A DNA stretch of 9,897 nucleotides from Thiorhodovibrio sp. Its GTDB lineage: Bacteria; Pseudomonadota; Gammaproteobacteria; Chromatiales; Chromatiaceae. The notes under the pieces are model-generated. The model ran no database searches. It was given only the letters and a program-made list of their open reading frames with translations, and was not told the origin of the DNA. Shown piece by piece: positions 5,671 through 9,897 of this stretch (position 1 is the first letter of the stretch; every line of letters starts with the position of its first letter). The stretch covers positions 1 through 9,897 of the forward strand of contig SKYD01000203.1 in assembly GCA_007128075.1 (NCBI GenBank), written 5' to 3'. The position numbers and the translations under genes were made by a program.

Positions 5671-8600
5671 GCGGCGATCCTCGCTGGCGCGGCAAAGCAA
5701 TGTTCTAAATCCGCGATCAACGACCACGGGGGCCGTTCATAGTAAATGCCCTGGCTTGGTGCGTCGATGCCACGCAAAAAGAAATACACCGCGCCGCCGA
5801 CATCGCGATCATAGTCATAATTCGGCAGCCGCGATTGCAATAGCCGATGCAATGCAAACACATAAAGAACGAATTGCAAATCATAACGAGCATGGGCGAT
5901 CTCAGCACGCATCAGCTCTTCAGTGTAAAAATCAGCATTCGGTCCCAGCCAGTTGGATTTGTAATCCATCACGAAATAGCGGCCCTGGTGCTTAAACAAC
6001 AGATCAATGAAGCCCTTGAGCAAGCCATTGATTTGATTGGGTTGCAATGCCGGCCGTGGGCTGCCAGCCAGCGTTTGCGCACACACCAGTTGATCAATGG
6101 TGGTCAGATCTGCCTGATGCGCCGCCAGCCAAAATTCCATCTCTGCCACCATCTCAGTGAGCTGGGCTAAGCGCAGTGGTTGGCTATTGGCTAACGAGGG
6201 CAAATGCAGCGGCTGACCAAGCAACGCCAGCATCCAGTCGGTGAGTGGATCAATCCACCGCTCCCAGCCCCGTGGCTGACAACGCCGAGCGATGGTGTCA
6301 CGCAGACGGGCGGAATCTGTCACCAGATCACCAAAACCACCGTGCGCTGCCCATTCCAATAGATCATGGAGAAAGGTTCCCGCCTCTGGACCGCGCATGA
6401 AAGCATGGGGCGAATAGGGCACGGGGGCGACGCGCTCATGGCTGCCTAGTAGCCGAGCGGCGGTGGTGTGGGTGCTGGCCTGCCACTCACGCACCTGTTC
6501 AGCGGTGGCAGTCTCCTCAGCAGTGATCGAACGCAGCCCACCTGTTTTGACACACAAAGAAGAGTAGCTGGCAATCCACCACCGCATCCCCGCCACTGGC
6601 CGCGACTGACGCGGCGCGCCTGGCGGCAACGCTGGCTTCTGAGGCTGAAATCGTGTCGCGGTGACAGTCGGCGAGTTGAACACGGCAATGCTAGAGCGAG
6701 TGCTCGCCAACTGCTGCACGGCGGCAGAAAACTGATGCGGCTGTTCAACAGCAAGCAAATGCCCCCAAGCACTGCCAGCGATCTCTTCGAGCGCGGCAAG
6801 CCCCACCCAGGTCGCATATTGGGCGCGGGTCAGCGCGACATAGAGCTTGCGCAGATCCTCGCCGAGCCGTTCCTGTTGTGCATGCTCCAAACTCTGCGCC
6901 GAGGCCTCCAGCGCGATCTGTAACCGTCCTTCTGCATCGTGCCATTTGAGCGGGCAATCCTTGGCAGTGACTGGGCGATGATCGGCAACAAAGGGTAAAA
7001 ACACCAGCGGATATTGCAGCCCCTTGGCTTTGTGGATGGTCACAATCTGCACCAGATGCTCGTCACTTTCCAGACGAATCTGCCGGGGCTGACCGCTCGC
7101 CCCCTGTTCAGCAACCGCACACTGTTCAGCCAGATAGCGAATCAACCGCTGTTCGCCCTCCAGCCGTTGACCAGCCTCCTGCAATAGCTCGGCAAGATGC
7201 AATAAATCAGTTAAAACGCGCTCGCCACTGCGCTCGGCATCGGGGATCACTGCTTGGTCGAGCAGCCGCGCTGGCACTGCGAACCGATGCAGCAGATGGC
7301 GCAACATCGGCAGCACCCCTTGGAGTCGCCACAGCTCGCGATAGCGACGAAATTCCACCACCCGCGCCTCCCACGCCAGCTCATCGCGCTGTAGATGGTC
7401 CAGCTCGGCAAGACTTAGCCCCAGCGTCGGGCTGGCTAAGGCCGCCCGCAAGGCGCGACTGTCATCTGGTTGGGCACAGGCATGCAGCCACAACAGCAAC
7501 TCTTCTGCTTGCGGACTGTGAAAAACTGAGTCTTGTTCTGATAGATAAACGCTGCGCACGCCATGGCGATTCAGTGCCTGACGCATCAGTGCCGCTTCGG
7601 TGCGCGAGTTGACCAGTACTGCAAGATGATTGGGCTGCAAGGGCACCAAGCCTGAGGCTGAAACCAGTCCGGCCTGCTTGGTCTGTCCAAGTTGCAGCAG
7701 GCTGGCAATGGTGTCGGCGGCAATCTCGGCGGCCTGCTCACGGTAAGCGGTTTTGGTCCATTTCTTTTTTTCAGTTGCTAACAGCCACAGATTGAGCGCG
7801 GCAGGTGCTTGCCCCTCAATGTGTAGCGATTGTTCACGCCCAGCAGCGGTTGCTTGCCAAAATGGCAGTGGATTGCCAGTCTCGGTGCGAAACAAAAATG
7901 CCCCGCTGCTGTCTGCCCGCTCTTCAGCAATTCCAAAGCAGCGATTGACAGCAGCGACCATGGCATGGGTTGAGCGATAGTTTTGATTTAGGGTGTGCAG
8001 CCGCTCGCCACAGCCCTGGCGTGCTGCCAGATAAGTGTAAATATCAGCACCACGAAAGGCATAGATCGATTGCTTGGGATCGCCAATCAGAATCAGTGCG
8101 CAATCGGATCGGTTGTCGGCGACTGCATAGATGGCATCAAAAATGCGGTACTGTATCGGATCGGTGTCCTGAAATTCATCAATCAACACCACAGGAAACT
8201 GCCGCCGAATCAATGCCGCCAACGCCGCGCCATTGGCACCCGCCAGCGCCTGATCCAGCCGCGTCAACAGATCATCAAACCCCATCTGAGCACGGCGAAT
8301 TTTTTCACTCGCCACCCGCTCTGCCACCCAACGCGCCGCATGACTCAACACTGCGGTGCGCCCATCGGGGAGCGCGTCCAGATCATCTTTGAGGGTGTCA
8401 ATCGCCTGCAATGCCGGATGATTGGGCGCGGGCTGATCTGTTGCTTTCCACGCTGCTTGAAGTCCCTGCGGGGTGAGCCGTTCAAAGCCCGTTTTGAGAT
8501 CCAGCATCACCGCCTCAGAATCGCTCACCCAGTGCTCCAGGCTCTCCAGCCATGGCTGATAATAACGCGCCTGCAGCTTGCGTTTGTCCACCCAGTTGTT

Positions 8601-9386
8601 GGCAACTGCCTGCTCCAGCAGCGCGTTGAGTTCGCACACCCATTGTTCTTGCAACCATGGTGCCTTGAGTGCTGCCAACTGCTGCTGGCGCGCTTGCAGC
8701 GCCAGCGGCAGAGTGTGAGCAGGTGGCGGATCCTCAGGCAAAGCCTCGGGATAAGCAATCAGCGGTTTGAGGTCTTGTTGCAATGTGCTTGGCTCGCGCC
8801 ACCAGCCACGCACTGTCGCCGCACAGCAGGCATCGAGTGGAATCAGAAAAATCCGCCAATAATCACGCACCGCCTCATCTACCAACGCGCTAAGATCGGT
8901 TTCCAAGGTTTGCTGCAACAAATGATCGCCAGCAAAGGCATGTTCGCGCAACATCCGATAACACCAGGCATGAATCGTCGAGACCGCTGCCTCATCCATC
9001 CACGCCGCCGCCTGCTGCAAAATACAAACGCACTGCGGCCACTGCTCAGGCGGATAATCAGCACGCAAGCGCAGCAAAATCTCATTGCTTTGTGGGTCAT
9101 CAGCCAGTGCAGGATCAGCCTGAAACAAGCGAATCGCCTGCGTCAACCGCGTGCGAATCGCCTCTCGCAGCTCCTGAGTCGCCGCATCGGTGAAAGTGAC
9201 CACCAGAATCTCCGGCGGAGTGTAGGCGCGGGCTTGAACTGCCATCTCCGTTCCGTGACCTAGAATCAGGCGCACATAAAGCGTGGCAATGGTGAAGGTC
9301 TTGCCAGTGCCGGCACTGGCCTCGATTAACTGACTGCCAGAGAGCGGAAAACGCACAGCATCAAGAATCGGCGGAGAATTGGACAT
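5667..9386 (-). CDS. recB: Exodeoxyribonuclease V beta subunit, RecB helicase-nuclease
   Basis: The 1239-residue product is RecB, the 3'-5' superfamily 1 helicase and sole nuclease of RecBCD, which resects double-strand breaks, loads RecA after Chi and destroys foreign linear DNA. UvrD-like helicase motifs: EASAGTGKT (Walker A, 22-30), VVTFTDAATQEL (62-73), VLIDEFQDTDPIQ (400-412), LIGDPKQSIYAFRGAD (433-448), LNQNYRST (466-473), VTIHKAKGLQYPLVF (782-796) and LYVALTRAQ (848-856). The C-terminal nuclease domain has GTFLH with His1006, GFIDLL with Asp1128 and MDYKSNWLG with Asp1141 and Lys1143; the 13-residue spacing of the two aspartates matches E. coli Asp1067 and Asp1080. The nuclease should be active. 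Length is near E. coli RecB (1180). The start ATG has only a weak ribosome binding site. recC is not upstream, where tRNA-Ser and hemB lie instead. Confidence 0.97.
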   Translation of the reverse strand: MSNSPPILDAVRFPLSGSQLIEASAGTGKTFTIATLYVRLILGHGTEMAVQARAYTPPEILVVTFTDAATQELREAIRTRLTQAIRLFQADPALADDPQSNEILLRLRADYPPEQWPQCVCILQQAAAWMDEAAVSTIHAWCYRMLREHAFAGDHLLQQTLETDLSALVDEAVRDYWRIFLIPLDACCAATVRGWWREPSTLQQDLKPLIAYPEALPEDPPPAHTLPLALQARQQQLAALKAPWLQEQWVCELNALLEQAVANNWVDKRKLQARYYQPWLESLEHWVSDSEAVMLDLKTGFERLTPQGLQAAWKATDQPAPNHPALQAIDTLKDDLDALPDGRTAVLSHAARWVAERVASEKIRRAQMGFDDLLTRLDQALAGANGAALAALIRRQFPVVLIDEFQDTDPIQYRIFDAIYAVADNRSDCALILIGDPKQSIYAFRGADIYTYLAARQGCGERLHTLNQNYRSTHAMVAAVNRCFGIAEERADSSGAFLFRTETGNPLPFWQATAAGREQSLHIEGQAPAALNLWLLATEKKKWTKTAYREQAAEIAADTIASLLQLGQTKQAGLVSASGLVPLQPNHLAVLVNSRTEAALMRQALNRHGVRSVYLSEQDSVFHSPQAEELLLWLHACAQPDDSRALRAALASPTLGLSLAELDHLQRDELAWEARVVEFRRYRELWRLQGVLPMLRHLLHRFAVPARLLDQAVIPDAERSGERVLTDLLHLAELLQEAGQRLEGEQRLIRYLAEQCAVAEQGASGQPRQIRLESDEHLVQIVTIHKAKGLQYPLVFLPFVADHRPVTAKDCPLKWHDAEGRLQIALEASAQSLEHAQQERLGEDLRKLYVALTRAQYATWVGLAALEEIAGSAWGHLLAVEQPHQFSAAVQQLASTRSSIAVFNSPTVTATRFQPQKPALPPGAPRQSRPVAGMRWWIASYSSLCVKTGGLRSITAEETATAEQVREWQASTHTTAARLLGSHERVAPVPYSPHAFMRGPEAGTFLHDLLEWAAHGGFGDLVTDSARLRDTIARRCQPRGWERWIDPLTDWMLALLGQPLHLPSLANSQPLRLAQLTEMVAEMEFWLAAHQADLTTIDQLVCAQTLAGSPRPALQPNQINGLLKGFIDLLFKHQGRYFVMDYKSNWLGPNADFYTEELMRAEIAHARYDLQFVLYVFALHRLLQSRLPNYDYDRDVGGAVYFFLRGIDAPSQGIYYERPPWSLIADLEHCFAAPARIAA

Positions 9387-9432
9387 AGTGTATTGCGATA
9401 GAGTGTTGGGTTGGCATAATCAAAGTGGCATT

Positions 9433-9456
9433 TTGGCACATGCCAACGGCATTGTA
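9433..9456 (-). promoter_or_regulatory. Candidate recBD promoter with a possible operator
   Basis: On the minus strand TACAAT (9456-9451) is a good -10 box 64 bases before the recB ATG; the -35 region is poor (CTTGTG at 15-base spacing). Just downstream, near the expected transcription start, lies an inverted repeat TTGGCA-CA-TGCCAA (plus-strand 9433-9446). Its position would suit a repressor site, but it may be chance. Confidence 0.35.
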
Positions 9457-9477
9457 TGCGCATTGCCGATGCACAAG

Positions 9478-9506
9478 TTGCACAAGCCACCGCAATCGCT
9501 TAAACT
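9478..9506 (+). promoter_or_regulatory. Promoter of tRNA-Ser
   Basis: TTGCAC at 9478-9483 and TAAACT at 9501-9506 are separated by 17 bases, a sound sigma70 layout. Transcription would start around 9513, about 12 bases before the mature tRNA. The -35 box lies within a direct repeat of GCACAAG (9471-9477 and 9480-9486), and the area also holds the upstream part of the divergent recB promoter. Confidence 0.6.
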
Positions 9507-9524
9507 AACCAATCTTAATTTTAA

Positions 9525-9615
9525 GGAGAGGTGGCCGAGTGGCTGAAGGCGCACGCCTGGAAAGTGTGTATAGGTTAATACCCTATCGAGGGTTCGAATC
9601 CCTCTCTCTCCGCCA
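9525..9615 (+). tRNA. tRNA-Ser (GGA anticodon)
   Basis: This is a class II tRNA with a long variable arm and encoded CCA. The acceptor stem is GGAGAGG pairing with TCTCTCC (one G-U at 7-66), followed by discriminator G and CCA. The anticodon GGA is at 9559-9561 in the loop CTGGAAA; the anticodon arm equals that of E. coli tRNA-Ser(GGA). The variable arm is ATAGG/CCTAT and the T arm GAGGG-TTCGAAT-CCCTC. It decodes UCC and UCU. It has its own promoter. No intrinsic terminator is visible in the 67 bases before hemB, so read-through into hemB is possible. Confidence 0.97.
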
Positions 9616-9682
9616 TACTTCAATCTCGACGCTTCAATTCAGTGTATTAGTTTAACCAACAGCCGAAGCAATCATCACCATC

Positions 9683-9897
9683 ATGTCTGAGATTTTTCCT
9701 ACCCGTGCAGCTTACCCCACCACGCGGATGCGCCGGATGCGCCGTGCTGAATTTTCGCGCCGCATGATGCGCGAGACTGTGCTCACGCCCGATGATTTTA
9801 TCTACCCGGTCTTTATCCTCGAAGGGCAGGGGCAACGCGAGCCAGTGCCCTCGATGCCCGGGGTGGAGCGGTTAAGCATTGATTTACTGATTGCAGA
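9683..9897 (+). CDS. hemB: Porphobilinogen synthase, N-terminal part (cut by window end)
   Basis: The visible 71 codons begin MSEIFPTRAAYPTTRMRRMRRAE and continue through FSRRMMRETVLTPDDFIYPVFILEG to REPVPSMPGVERLSID. This is the diagnostic N-terminus of delta-aminolevulinate dehydratase (HemB), which condenses two 5-aminolevulinate molecules to porphobilinogen in haem and other tetrapyrrole synthesis. The family is usually about 325-340 residues, so roughly three quarters lie beyond the window; the metal-binding and catalytic lysine regions cannot be judged. The ATG at 9683 fits the family start, but no clear Shine-Dalgarno precedes it. It lies 67 bases after tRNA-Ser in the same direction. 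Confidence 0.95.
   Translation, partial: MSEIFPTRAAYPTTRMRRMRRAEFSRRMMRETVLTPDDFIYPVFILEGQGQREPVPSMPGVERLSIDLLIA

Noticed and set aside
5671..5727. Longer recD N-terminus from the ATG at 5727
   Set aside because: It would add 19 residues inside recB that match nothing in RecD. The ATG at 5670 overlaps the recB stop as ATGA and has a GAGGA ribosome binding site.
7995..9263. 422-codon plus-strand reading frame opposite recB
   Set aside because: It lies wholly antisense to the conserved recB helicase region, is rich in Arg, Gln and Cys, and shows no family motif. It is a shadow of GC-rich coding sequence.
9420..9623. 67-codon minus-strand reading frame (GERGIRTLDRVLTYTHFPGV...)
   Set aside because: It is the antisense of tRNA-Ser. 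This peptide is a well-known false annotation that recurs in databases because the tRNA is conserved.
9616..9682. Possible terminator between tRNA-Ser and hemB
   Set aside because: The only inverted match is a five-base GCTTC/GAAGC pair with a loop of about 30 bases and no T-run, too weak to call.
9647..9835. 62-codon minus-strand reading frame opposite hemB
   Set aside because: It is antisense to the conserved HemB N-terminus and shows no family motif.

Overview
The window reads as chromosomal DNA of a gammaproteobacterium. The reasons are a RecBCD-type recB-recD pair, an E. coli-like initiator tRNA and tRNA-Ser(GGA), a PrmA and HemB of proteobacterial type, and a MenH-like hydrolase. I cannot name the genus. 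The sequence is moderately GC-rich, coding is dense on both strands, and no gap without a gene exceeds 200 bases. No insertion sequence, prophage, CRISPR array or rRNA is visible.

Layout, left to right. A small type II toxin-antitoxin operon comes first (hicB 92-301, hicA 305-529, both +). A hairpin-bearing gap (530-631) separates it from the convergent prmA (632-1510, -), the methyltransferase for ribosomal protein L11. A 187-base gap holds the prmA promoter and leads to the initiator tRNA-fMet (1698-1774, +), which has its own intrinsic terminator (1798-1835). A MenH-like alpha/beta hydrolase follows (1838-2605, -), divergent from argB (2668-3564, +), which encodes acetylglutamate kinase. 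argB converges on recD with only three bases between the two stop codons.

The right half is the recBD operon on the minus strand. recB (5667-9386) encodes a helicase-nuclease and recD (3568-5670) the second helicase. They are coupled by an ATGA start/stop overlap. recC is not next to them. Divergent from recB lies tRNA-Ser(GGA) (9525-9615, +), followed by the start of hemB (9683 to the window end, +), cut by the boundary.

Most of this is housekeeping: translation (prmA, two tRNAs), arginine synthesis (argB), tetrapyrrole synthesis (hemB), probably menaquinone synthesis (menH) and double-strand break repair or phage defence (recBD). The accessory element is the hicBA module. I found no convincing undescribed multi-gene system. 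The points most worth a second look are the initiator tRNA with a U1-U72 mismatch, the in-frame hicB-hicA arrangement with a HicB lacking a DNA-binding domain, the absence of recC beside recBD, and the touching argB/recD ends.
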